Below the pieces are notes generated by a model. It worked only from the letters and a program-made list of their open reading frames with translations. It did no database searches and had not been told where the DNA came from. Below, piece by piece: positions 18,461 to 25,683 of a stretch of DNA of 64,000 bases. Location: contig NZ_JAASQO010000002.1 of the NCBI RefSeq assembly GCF_011762095.1, positions 301,359-365,358 of the forward strand. The letters run 5' to 3'. Numbering within the stretch: the stretch's first letter is position 1; every line of letters begins with the position of its first letter. A program made the position numbers and the translations under genes. This DNA comes from Parvibaculum indicum (GTDB lineage Bacteria; Pseudomonadota; Alphaproteobacteria; Parvibaculales; Parvibaculaceae).

Positions 18461-19446
18461 TCAAGCGAACCGCGCGGCGCCAGCTTCGCCGCAAAGCGGT
18501 CGAACGCCTGCCAGAACACGGCTCGCAACGCATCCCGCTCCATCAGGATTTCATGCTCGGCGCCCTCCACCCGAAGGAGTTCCGCATCGGGAATGTGCTG
18601 TGCCGCATGCTCAAGGGCACCGCCATCGATCAGCCGGTCTTTTGTCGCCTGGGCAATGAGAACCGGGAGGCGTATCTCCCGCAGATAATCCTCTTTCTCC
18701 GTCATCCAGATGGACCGGATCGCCGCGCGCACCCAGCCGAAGGTCGCCGCGCCAAGCCCGAGCGCCGGATCGGCGCGCACCAGCGCCTGATGAACGGCGT
18801 GGTGCCACTCGTCCGAGGTCACGATATTGTCCTCGAAAGCCTCTTCATCCGCCGCCGCGGGCCCGCCGCCGGGAATGTAGCGCCCGACAAAACCCAGCGC
18901 GCTGCCGCCATATGCCAGCATGGCCGCGCCGAAAGCGTTGACCGCATTGCCGAGCCGCAAGCCCAGCATGGGCGCGGAGAAAACCGCCCCGCTGAACCAG
19001 TCGGCATGATCGTGACAGGCGCGCAGCAGGATGTTGCCGCCCATGCTGTGCGACATCGCAATCCACGGCTTGGGGAAAGCGGGTGCAATCTCCGCCATGA
19101 AGAGCCCGAGATCGCGATCGAAGGTCGCGAAGTCGTCGATATGGCCTTTTCGCGGATCGTCCAGCATGCGCGCGGAAAGCCCCTGCCCGCGCCAGTCCAT
19201 CGTGGCGACGGCAAAACCGCGGGCAATGAGTTCGCCGATCACCTCGAAATATTTCTCGGCGAATTCCGTGCGCCCGCCGAACAGGAAGACCGTTCCCCGG
19301 CAATTCTCGATATGCGCCGCTTCCGGCGTCCATGTGACGGCGCGCAGCCGCGCCCCGTCCGTCGCCTCCAGCCAGCACGCCTCGGCACCCCCGGGCGCCG
19401 TAAAGCCCTCGATCTCGATAAGCGGCGCAGCCGCCAGCTTGTTCAC
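18457..19446 (-). CDS. Alpha/beta hydrolase, lysophospholipase/monoglyceride lipase type
   Basis: This 329-residue serine hydrolase has an RGQGLS block, the nucleophile elbow ISHSMGGN-like segment (MSHSMGGNILL) and a late VEGAEHEILME histidine motif. It belongs to the Hydrolase_4 group, which cleaves monoacylglycerols or lysophospholipids. I chose a GTG start because GGAGGAGAAGG lies just upstream; the longer TTG start at 19500 has no clear ribosome-binding site. It is convergent with hisN and divergent from the acyl-CoA carboxylase gene. Its place beside lipid genes is suggestive only. Confidence 0.82.
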   Translation of the reverse strand: MNKLAAAPLIEIEGFTAPGGAEACWLEATDGARLRAVTWTPEAAHIENCRGTVFLFGGRTEFAEKYFEVIGELIARGFAVATMDWRGQGLSARMLDDPRKGHIDDFATFDRDLGLFMAEIAPAFPKPWIAMSHSMGGNILLRACHDHADWFSGAVFSAPMLGLRLGNAVNAFGAAMLAYGGSALGFVGRYIPGGGPAAADEEAFEDNIVTSDEWHHAVHQALVRADPALGLGAATFGWVRAAIRSIWMTEKEDYLREIRLPVLIAQATKDRLIDGGALEHAAQHIPDAELLRVEGAEHEILMERDALRAVFWQAFDRFAAKLAPRGSLD

Positions 19447-19564
19447 GAAAATCCCCCCTTCTCCTCCGGCAGCCCCCTGAACGGGACCGGAAACACTCAA
19501 CTCAAGGCCTGAATTCCTTTAGGGTCTGCGGCACTTGAGAATTTTCCGGAGGATACAGCAGGCC

Positions 19565-21118
19565 ATGAGCTGGGAAAAGGAAGCCGAGGAAATCAGGAAA
19601 CGCCGCAGCCTCGCCCGCGAGCAGGGCGGCGAGGAAGCCGTCGGGCGCCAGCACGAGAAAGGCCGCCTGACCATCCGTGAGCGGATCGAGAAACTGACCG
19701 ACCGTGAGAGTTTCCGCGAATTGGGCGAAGGCGCCGGCGTGCCGCATTTCGACGACGAGGGAAATCTCATCGGCTTCGAGCCCGGCAACTATATTCTGGG
19801 CTTTGCCAAGGTGAACGGCCGGCTCGTTGCCGTCGGCGGCGAGGATTTCACCATGAAGGGCGGCTCGCCCAACCCGGCGGGCCTGCGCAAGAGCGTCTAT
19901 GCCGAGGAGCTGGCCCTCACCTACAAGGTTCCGCTCATCCGCCTGCATGAAGGGGGCGGCGGCAGCGTCGCCGGATCGGCGAAGAAGGGCGGTCGTCCCA
20001 TGGGCGATCCCGTTTTCTCCACGCCGCGTTTCCGCTCCATCACCCAGGTGCTCGGCGAGGTGCCCGTCGCCACCGCCGCGCTCGGCCCCGTGGCGGGCAT
20101 GCCCGCCGCGCGCCTTGTCGCGTCGCATTTCTCCGTCATGGCGGAGAATGCGCAAGTTCTGATCGCCGGGCCCAAAGTCGTCGCCCGCGCGCTCGGCGAA
20201 GACCTCACCAAGGAAGAACTCGGCGGCGCCGAAGTCCATGCGCGCTCGGGCGTCATCGACAATGTGGCAAGCGACGAAGAGGATGCGCTGAAGCAGATCG
20301 CGCAATTCCTCTCCTATCTGCCGGACAATGTCTGGCAATTGCCGCCCGACATCGCCCCGGAAGACGACCCCGGCCGCATGGAGGAAAGCCTGATCGACAT
20401 CGTCCCGCGGGAGCGGCGCAAGCCGTTTGCCATGCGCAAGATCGTCAAGGCCGTGGTGGACAAGGGCAGCTTCTTCGAGATGACGAAGAAATACGGCCCT
20501 TCTCTCATCACCGGGCTGGCACGCCTCGACGGCAAAAGCGTCGGCGTGATCGCCAATGACTGCAAATTCTACGCTGGCGCCATGACGGCGCAGGCGACAC
20601 AGAAGCTCCGCCGTTTCGTCGACATGTGCAACACCTTCAACCTGCCCGTCCTGTCCTTCGTGGACGAGCCGGGCTTCATGATCGGCTCGGCATCGGAACA
20701 GTCCGCCACCATCCGCCACGGCACAGCGGCCATCGCCGCCGTCATGCAAAGCCGCGTGCCCTGGGCGAGCGTCATCGTGCACAAGGTGTTCGGGGTCGCC
20801 GGTGCGGCGCATTTCGGACCGGACGGTTTCGTTCTCTCATGGCCGAGCGCGGCAACGGGCGCGCTTCCCGTGGAAGGCGGGGTCGCCGTCGCCTTCGCCC
20901 GCCAGATCGCCGAAGCCGAAGACCCCGAAGCGCTGCGCCAGGAACTGGAAGAAAAACTCGCCGCCGGACAATCGCCCTTTCCCCGCGCGGAGGGTTTTTC
21001 CGTCCACGAGCTGATCGACCCGCGCGAAACCCGCCCCCGCCTTTGCGAGTGGCTGGACTGGGCCGCGCCCCGCCGCGAAACCGCGAAGGGGCCTTATCTC
21101 GCGACGATGCGTCCATAA
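19565..21118 (+). CDS. Acyl-CoA carboxylase, carboxyltransferase subunit
   Basis: This 517-residue subunit of a biotin-dependent carboxylase has two crotonase-fold halves. The N-terminal half shows KGRLTIRERIEKLTD and HEGGGGSVAGS. The C-terminal half shows RRFVDMCNTFNLPVLSFVDEPGF, the usual acyl-CoA/biotin pocket, then FGVAGAAHFGPDGFVLSWPSA. It transfers CO2 from carboxybiotin to a propionyl-, methylcrotonyl- or related acyl-CoA. No biotin carboxylase or biotin-carrier gene is adjacent, so the partner must be encoded elsewhere and the substrate is unresolved. The ATG follows CCGGAGGA. Confidence 0.87.
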   Translation: MSWEKEAEEIRKRRSLAREQGGEEAVGRQHEKGRLTIRERIEKLTDRESFRELGEGAGVPHFDDEGNLIGFEPGNYILGFAKVNGRLVAVGGEDFTMKGGSPNPAGLRKSVYAEELALTYKVPLIRLHEGGGGSVAGSAKKGGRPMGDPVFSTPRFRSITQVLGEVPVATAALGPVAGMPAARLVASHFSVMAENAQVLIAGPKVVARALGEDLTKEELGGAEVHARSGVIDNVASDEEDALKQIAQFLSYLPDNVWQLPPDIAPEDDPGRMEESLIDIVPRERRKPFAMRKIVKAVVDKGSFFEMTKKYGPSLITGLARLDGKSVGVIANDCKFYAGAMTAQATQKLRRFVDMCNTFNLPVLSFVDEPGFMIGSASEQSATIRHGTAAIAAVMQSRVPWASVIVHKVFGVAGAAHFGPDGFVLSWPSAATGALPVEGGVAVAFARQIAEAEDPEALRQELEEKLAAGQSPFPRAEGFSVHELIDPRETRPRLCEWLDWAAPRRETAKGPYLATMRP

Positions 21119-21121
21119 AAA

Positions 21122-21148
21122 GGGCTCCGGCGATACGCACCGGAGCCC
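21122..21148. terminator. 9-bp stem-loop between convergent genes
   Basis: GGGCTCCGG (21122-21130) pairs with CCGGAGCCC (21140-21148). It lies just after the carboxylase stop, with five A residues before it and no T run after on the + strand. The A run becomes a T run on the minus strand, where it would serve the basic secreted protein gene. Confidence 0.6.
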
Positions 21149-21196
21149 AGTCGTCCCCACTCACGCAACTCGTCCCTCCGTGCCCCAAACCGCGCG

Positions 21197-21682
21197 TTAG
21201 TACTGCGAGAGCAGAATTGCGCCCGTGATCGCACTGATCCACAGGATCACGGCCCGGTCGCGCGCATCATCATAGGCACGAACGCGATAGGCAGCCCCCC
21301 AGCGCCGATGATGCGCGTAATAGACCGGCTTGCCCCAGCGGCGGTACCGGCGCTCATAGCGCGGACGCCAATGGGCGAAAGGCCGGTAGTGGCGCCTCGG
21401 CGCCGGACGGTAATAGCCGCCGCGCCTGTGGCTCCGGCGCTCATACCGGTCGTGGCGGCGCTCGTGACGCCGGTGATATCTGTCGTGCCGTCGATGATCG
21501 CGATAGTTGCGGTCATGGCGACCGCCCTGTTTGGGGCCGCGCCGATAGTCGACCGTTTCCACCTTCGCGGCCGCCGTCGTCTTCGCGTTCACGCCCAGGA
21601 CACCTGCCGATGCCTGCGCCGCCAGGGGCGCCGAAAACGCCATGCCGGCCGCAAGACCGGCAACAATGAATGCCTTTCTCAT
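21197..21682 (-). CDS. Small secreted Arg/His/Tyr-rich protein
   Basis: This 161-residue protein has a clear signal peptide (MRKAFIVAGLAAGMAFSAPLAAQA). The mature part is dominated by Arg, His and Tyr, with runs such as HRRHERRHDRYERR, and ends in a hydrophobic segment (AVILWISAITGAILLSQY). I recognise no function. The mature N terminus contains TVDYRRG, also found as TIDYRRG in the neighbouring gene, so the two are probably related. The charge suggests binding to anionic envelope polymers or metals. The start follows AGGAGCAGGA; an upstream in-frame codon would add seven residues. Confidence 0.7.
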   Translation of the reverse strand: MRKAFIVAGLAAGMAFSAPLAAQASAGVLGVNAKTTAAAKVETVDYRRGPKQGGRHDRNYRDHRRHDRYHRRHERRHDRYERRSHRRGGYYRPAPRRHYRPFAHWRPRYERRYRRWGKPVYYAHHRRWGAAYRVRAYDDARDRAVILWISAITGAILLSQY

Positions 21683-21829
21683 CGTTCCTGCTCCTTCCGT
21701 CATTCGATCGTCCCCCTGATGCTGAAACGATGATCGGCCATCCGCGCTGAACGGGCGCTGGCATGGCCGTTCATCCGGCGTTCAGCTTCAGACGCGGATT
21801 TCCGGGAAATTCGGGAAAAGGGAGGGGAG

Positions 21830-21859
21830 CCGGCCTGCCGGTGCGAACCGGCAGGCCGG
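21830..21859 (-). terminator. Intrinsic terminator after PepSY-like gene
   Basis: Perfect 13-bp arms CCGGCCTGCCGGT (21830-21842) and ACCGGCAGGCCGG (21847-21859) enclose a GCGA tetraloop. On the minus strand they are followed by a pyrimidine tract containing TTTT. The hairpin sits 7 bp after the stop of the gene ending at 21867. Confidence 0.8.
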
Positions 21860-21866
21860 TCATCTT

Positions 21867-22652
21867 TCACAGAACGCGCAGGACCTTGCCCGTATAGGGG
21901 CAGATGTCGAGCCGCACCTGCTTGCCATGCCGGTTGCGCGCACTCACTTCATAGTAATCGCCATAATCGGTCGGCTTGCCGAAATGGTTGTAGCCATGCG
22001 CGGTGACGCCCTTGCGCCAATGATTGAACCCGTGGCGACCGCCGCGCTTATAGGCCGGGCCGTTATAGTTGGCGGCATTGCGGACATTGAGAATATGACC
22101 GTTATGCGCTCTGGTCCGCACGACCACCGGGCGACCGCGCTTGTTGAGCGCCCGCACACGATAGACGCCGCGCTCCTCTTTCAGGCTGACGACGTCGAAC
22201 CCGTGAAAGCCCTTGCGCTTGAGCTTGGCGAGCAAGCGGTTGATGTCCATGCCCTTGGGGTCGTAGCGCGGGCGGAACTTCTTGAAATCGATCGACTGGA
22301 TCCGCCCCGTGCGCGCATCCACCTTCGCGTCCACGATCATGCCGAGGCGCGTGACGCCTTCCAGACGATAGACGCGCTGGTTCTTGGCAAGACGAATATC
22401 GGTCACCGTGCCGCCGGAGCGGTTCTCGACGAGGCGGACGACGCGGTTGAGCGGCATCACCCGTCCGTTATGCGCCCGCCAGGCGGGGGCCCCGCGGCGA
22501 TAGTCGATGGTCTGAGCGGTCGTTTGCGGCCCGGCATGATGGGTACCGAATGTCAGCACGAAATTCCCGGCGCCGGCCTGGGCCGGAGCGGCCATCGCCA
22601 TTGCGCCCAGAATACCGGCCGCCGCCGCGGCCTTGAAAAAAGTGTTCGTCAT
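21867..22652 (-). CDS. Secreted protein with three PepSY-like repeats
   Basis: This 261-residue exported protein has a signal peptide (cleavage near PAQA, residues 23-26). Three related units of about 28 residues can be seen at 94-121, 163-190 and 233-261. Each has the pattern Tyr-Arg/Glu-Val/Leu, a basic turn, a beta strand and T/N-G-x-I/V-L. They resemble PepSY or DUF-type repeats found in periplasmic inhibitors and sensors. The mature part is very basic, and TIDYRRG near residue 48 is shared with the next gene. The function is unknown; an envelope-bound or regulatory role is inferred. Confidence 0.72.
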   Translation of the reverse strand: MTNTFFKAAAAAGILGAMAMAAPAQAGAGNFVLTFGTHHAGPQTTAQTIDYRRGAPAWRAHNGRVMPLNRVVRLVENRSGGTVTDIRLAKNQRVYRLEGVTRLGMIVDAKVDARTGRIQSIDFKKFRPRYDPKGMDINRLLAKLKRKGFHGFDVVSLKEERGVYRVRALNKRGRPVVVRTRAHNGHILNVRNAANYNGPAYKRGGRHGFNHWRKGVTAHGYNHFGKPTDYGDYYEVSARNRHGKQVRLDICPYTGKVLRVL

Positions 22653-22957
22653 GTCTGCCTCCTGTCGGCTGGAAAACCAATTGCTGAGGCGCAGAATGAC
22701 GGGACCTCGCTGAACCTATCGTGGACCTTCCGTTCAGCCCGGGTTCACCCGTGCAGGCCGCGACGACGGTGGCGGATATCCTCACTTGAAGCGCCCGAAA
22801 CACCCCCCATCTATTGGGGACCGGACGCCAAAACGGGTCCGGAACGGGCCAGAAACCAGCCGGCCGCAAGGCGGATGGAAGGCCCGAAGGATGCATCGCG
22901 TGACTTCTCCCCTCCTTGAAAGAAGGGGCTTCTGATTGGCAGCATTCTGCTTTTGCA
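22653..22957. other. Gene-free stretch leading into IS200/IS605 end
   Basis: No coding frame is supported here. The first half must contain the promoter of the PepSY-like gene (minus strand); no clear -35/-10 pair could be fixed. From about 22900 on it is the terminal, hairpin-bearing end of the IS200/IS605 element. No remnant of the truncated second tnpB was found on this side. Confidence 0.55.
22909..22928. repeat. Subterminal hairpin at tnpB-side end
   Basis: CCCCTCCTT and AGAAGGGG pair with one mismatch around a short GAA loop. It lies 30 bp beyond the tnpB stop, where the right end, and in related elements the guide-RNA 3' end, is found. Confidence 0.7.
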
Positions 22958-24238
22958 TCATACCGCGACTTCCAGAATTTCCAGCCTATTGGCCGTTTCT
23001 TCCTGCTTCATCGAGCGGGTAACCCCGAGCTCTCCACAGGCTGCCAGCGGATGTCCTCCGCCGGGGAGAATGATACCTTGTGCGGCGAGCTTCTCCAGTC
23101 CTCTCCGCAGTATTTCCTTGGCACCGACCACGTCGGCATGATCTGCATGTCCGCAGGAGCGGCAGACAAAGCAGTCTCGCGTGATGCGGCTCGCTGGATC
23201 GACAACGCCACAAGCAGGGCAGGTCTGACTGGTATAGGCCGGATCGACCTTGATCAGCACGCCTGCTGTCCAGCCAAGCTTGTACTCAAGCTGGCGCACG
23301 AACTCGCCCCATCCCTTGTCCAGGATGGACCGGTTGAGGCCTGCTTTCTGCCTGACGTTGCGACCAGGTGTTTCGACCGATCCTTTTGCAGATGCGGTCA
23401 TGTTCGCGACCTTCAGGTCTTCGACAACAATGATGCCGTGGTTCTTGGCAAGTGCCGCTGTCGCCTTGTGTGTCGCGTTCCGGCGGCGTCGCACCATTTT
23501 CGACTTGTGCCGGCGTAGTGCGTTGAGGGCCTTCGCCCGGTTTCTGGATCCTTTCTTACGACGACTGACCGTACGGGCCAACCGGCACTCGCGCTCCCGC
23601 ATCCGGTTCGTCTCGGTCTCCTGGCCGAGCGCGAGCGCATCGGAGGTCATGAATGGCACGTCGACGCCACGATCAACACCGACAGGATTGTCCCTTCTCT
23701 GTGTTGGCGCCTTCACGCGCACGCGCATGAGGATCGAGGCATACCAATGCTCACCCTCCCGCGCGATCGTTACCGATCGCAGAGTACCCTTTAGGCGGCG
23801 ATGCTGACGAATAGCGACGGGGCCATTGTCCCGTTTGGTTCGCCCTAGCTTTGGAAGGATGAGGAGAGACCGACCGAAGTCGATCCGGATCTGATTGGGG
23901 TCCGGGAAGGTAAAGCTGTCATTCTCGAACTTCCGCCGTGGCTGCGGATAGGCGGCTCGCCCCTCAAAGAAGTTGACGAAGGCCCGATCGAGAGCGCGAA
24001 GCGCCATCTGCAACGTATGCGACGGCACCTCAGCCAACCACTCCGCCTCTTTCTTGAGGGCCGGTAACTGGTTCTGCTGAGTGATGTAAGTAAACCCCCG
24101 TCCCGGTCGCCCAAAGACCCGCCGTTGCTCAAGGCCGAGGTTATAGACGAATCGGCAGCACCCGGCGACGCGAGCGAAAAAAACTTCTTGCTCTTTGTTC
24201 GGATAAATCCGGAACCGGTATGCCTTGTTAACGTGCAT
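22958..24238 (-). CDS. tnpB: TnpB RNA-guided nuclease (IS605 OrfB)
   Basis: This 426-residue TnpB has an N-terminal helix-turn-helix-like part (KAYRFRIYPNKEQE) and an OrfB core. The split RuvC site is complete: D189 (GVDRG), E273 (VVEDLKV) and D369 (HADVVGAKEIL). A four-cysteine zinc finger (C340, C343, C359, C362) lies between the last two. Known TnpB proteins are RNA-guided DNA nucleases that use an omega RNA from the transposon end and help keep the element in place. It diverges from tnpA. No truncation is apparent. Confidence 0.92.
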   Translation of the reverse strand: MHVNKAYRFRIYPNKEQEVFFARVAGCCRFVYNLGLEQRRVFGRPGRGFTYITQQNQLPALKKEAEWLAEVPSHTLQMALRALDRAFVNFFEGRAAYPQPRRKFENDSFTFPDPNQIRIDFGRSLLILPKLGRTKRDNGPVAIRQHRRLKGTLRSVTIAREGEHWYASILMRVRVKAPTQRRDNPVGVDRGVDVPFMTSDALALGQETETNRMRERECRLARTVSRRKKGSRNRAKALNALRRHKSKMVRRRRNATHKATAALAKNHGIIVVEDLKVANMTASAKGSVETPGRNVRQKAGLNRSILDKGWGEFVRQLEYKLGWTAGVLIKVDPAYTSQTCPACGVVDPASRITRDCFVCRSCGHADHADVVGAKEILRRGLEKLAAQGIILPGGGHPLAACGELGVTRSMKQEETANRLEILEVAV

Positions 24239-24259
24239 AGATGAAATATATGTTGGTCT

Positions 24260-24682
24260 ATGACAAAAACAAGAGATCTAAATACCGGCCGGCACGTTGT
24301 ATTTGAACTCTACGTGCACTTGGTCTTTGTCACCAAGTACCGCCGCGCCGTTATCACCGCCAGGGTTAGGGAAAGCCTTCGCTCCCGCATGGAAAAAATC
24401 TGCTGCGACTTCGAGGCAGATCTCCTCGAGTTCGACGGCGAAGATGATCACGTCCACCTACTGGTGAAATATCCGCCGAAGGTGCAGCTGTCCAAACTGG
24501 TGAATAGCCTGAAAGGCGCCAGCTCACGTGTCATCCGCCAGATGGACTATCCGGAGGTCACGCGGTCGCTCTGGGGCGATGCGTTCTGGTCTCCCAGCTA
24601 TTGTGCGGTTTCATGCGGCGGGGCGCCTCTGGAAGTCGTGAAGCAATATATCCAGGATCAACGAAAGCCAAAGGCTCCTTGA
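24260..24682 (+). CDS. tnpA: Y1 single-strand transposase TnpA (IS200 type)
   Basis: This 140-residue HUH-family transposase has the metal-binding pair H64-V-H66 (EDDHVHLLV) and catalytic Y130 (VVKQYIQDQ). It cuts and rejoins single-stranded transposon ends at hairpins without target duplication. Length and motifs match IS200/IS605 TnpA. The gene ends at the right-hand hairpin. Start: ATG 22 bp from the divergent tnpB start, so both genes share a very short promoter region. Confidence 0.93.
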   Translation: MTKTRDLNTGRHVVFELYVHLVFVTKYRRAVITARVRESLRSRMEKICCDFEADLLEFDGEDDHVHLLVKYPPKVQLSKLVNSLKGASSRVIRQMDYPEVTRSLWGDAFWSPSYCAVSCGGAPLEVVKQYIQDQRKPKAP

Positions 24683-24702
24683 CCCCTTCCTGAACGAAGG
24701 GG
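24683..24702. repeat. Subterminal hairpin at tnpA-side end
   Basis: CCCCTTC (24683-24689) and GAAGGGG (24696-24702) form a perfect 7-bp stem with a 6-nt loop directly after the tnpA stop. It mirrors the hairpin at the other end. Confidence 0.75.
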
Positions 24703-25549
24703 ATTGCGTCGCCAAGGGGTTCAGATCCTCGATCACGACGGTGCCGAAACGGCGTGACAAATGGGCGGTCCGTTCATGGATCCAGTGCTTGCGGATACGC
24801 GCCGCCTTCGCCCTGGTCCGGGCCAGACGCGCTTTTGCCTTCTTCCGGCGTTTCGAGCCGTGGCGGCAGCGGGCGAGCGCCTGTGCCTGCTTGCGCGCCC
24901 GGCGATCGAGAACACGCAACCGCTCCAGCGGCAGGTCGGCGAATTCACCGTCTGAATAGGCCAATGTATGCACGACTCCGCGATCGACTCCGACAGCCTC
25001 AGCGTTGAGCTTCTTCGTCTTATCGATCTCGACTTCACAAGAAATGCTGACATGCCAGCCAAGCGCGGCACGTGACACGGTTACATTCTTCACGGTGCCG
25101 GCGATATCCCGGGTCCAGCGGAAGCGGACCTCACCGATTTTCGGGAGATGGATCATCCCCCAGTTCCGATTGAGGCGGCGGATCCGGCATTCGCGCCCCA
25201 GAAAACGGAACGCATCGTTCACGCCCCGGCGCCGCGGTGTGGGATACCCGGCGCGTCCGGCGAAGAAATTCGCATAAGCGCGATCGAGGTCGCGCAGCGC
25301 CTGCTGCTGGCTCGTCTGGGAGACCACAGCGATCCAGTCGAAACTTTGGCGCAGTTCGGTGAGCTCGCGGGCCTGTGCGACATAGGTAAGAGATTTGCCC
25401 GTGTTGGCCGTGTATTGGCGCCACCAGTCCCGGCGCTGCTCCAGCGCGAGATTATAGACAAGCCGCACCACGCCGGAGAACTGCCACATGTGCGCGGCTT
25501 GCTCCTCGGTCGGTTTCAGCCGGAATCTATAGGCCCGAAAAACCTTCAT
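24703..25549 (-). pseudogene. Truncated TnpB (IS200/IS605 OrfB-like)
   Basis: The frame begins with a normal TnpB N terminus (MKVFRAYRFRLKPTEEQAAH). It keeps the first two RuvC acids, D189 (GVDRG) and E274 (VVIEDLN), and then runs into the end of the adjacent IS200/IS605 element. The zinc finger and third RuvC aspartate are missing, so nuclease activity should be lost. No matching C-terminal part exists on the far side of the element near 22.7-22.9 kb, so this is not a simple insertion that could be restored. The frame stays open into tnpA antisense to 24611. It is only distantly similar to the neighbouring tnpB. Confidence 0.85.
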
Positions 25550-25649
25550 GGCGTCGATATGGACACAGGCCGCGCAAATGCAAATTATCGATGGGCGCTT
25601 TCCTCCCCGCCCTGAACGACGAGTTTCCCGCGCTATACGGATGAACCGA

Positions 25650-25678
25650 GGCGGGCCGGAAACGGCCCGCCTTTCTGT
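25650..25678 (+). terminator. Canonical intrinsic terminator, + strand
   Basis: The 9-bp stem GGCGGGCCG (25650-25658) / CGGCCCGCC (25663-25671) with a GAAA tetraloop is followed by TTTCTGTTTTG. It is oriented to stop + strand transcription, yet no intact + strand gene ends just upstream. The gene it once served may have been lost when the IS elements arrived. Confidence 0.8.
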
Positions 25679-25683
25679 TTTGT

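Larger units (their letters stand above)
22909..24702. mobile_element. IS200/IS605-family element, divergent tnpA/tnpB
   Basis: The element is bounded by two subterminal hairpins at 22909-22928 and 24683-24702, both built on CCCC...GGGG stems. These are the palindromes that Y1 transposases recognise. It carries tnpB on the minus strand and tnpA on the plus strand, diverging from 24239-24259, the IS605-type layout. The exact cleavage points lie some bases outside the hairpins and cannot be fixed here. Both proteins look complete, so the element may be active. Confidence 0.85.

Noticed and set aside
22653..22908. Missing C-terminal part of the truncated tnpB on the far side of the IS200/IS605 element
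   Set aside because: No frame there encodes a zinc finger or the last RuvC motif, so the gene is not simply interrupted.
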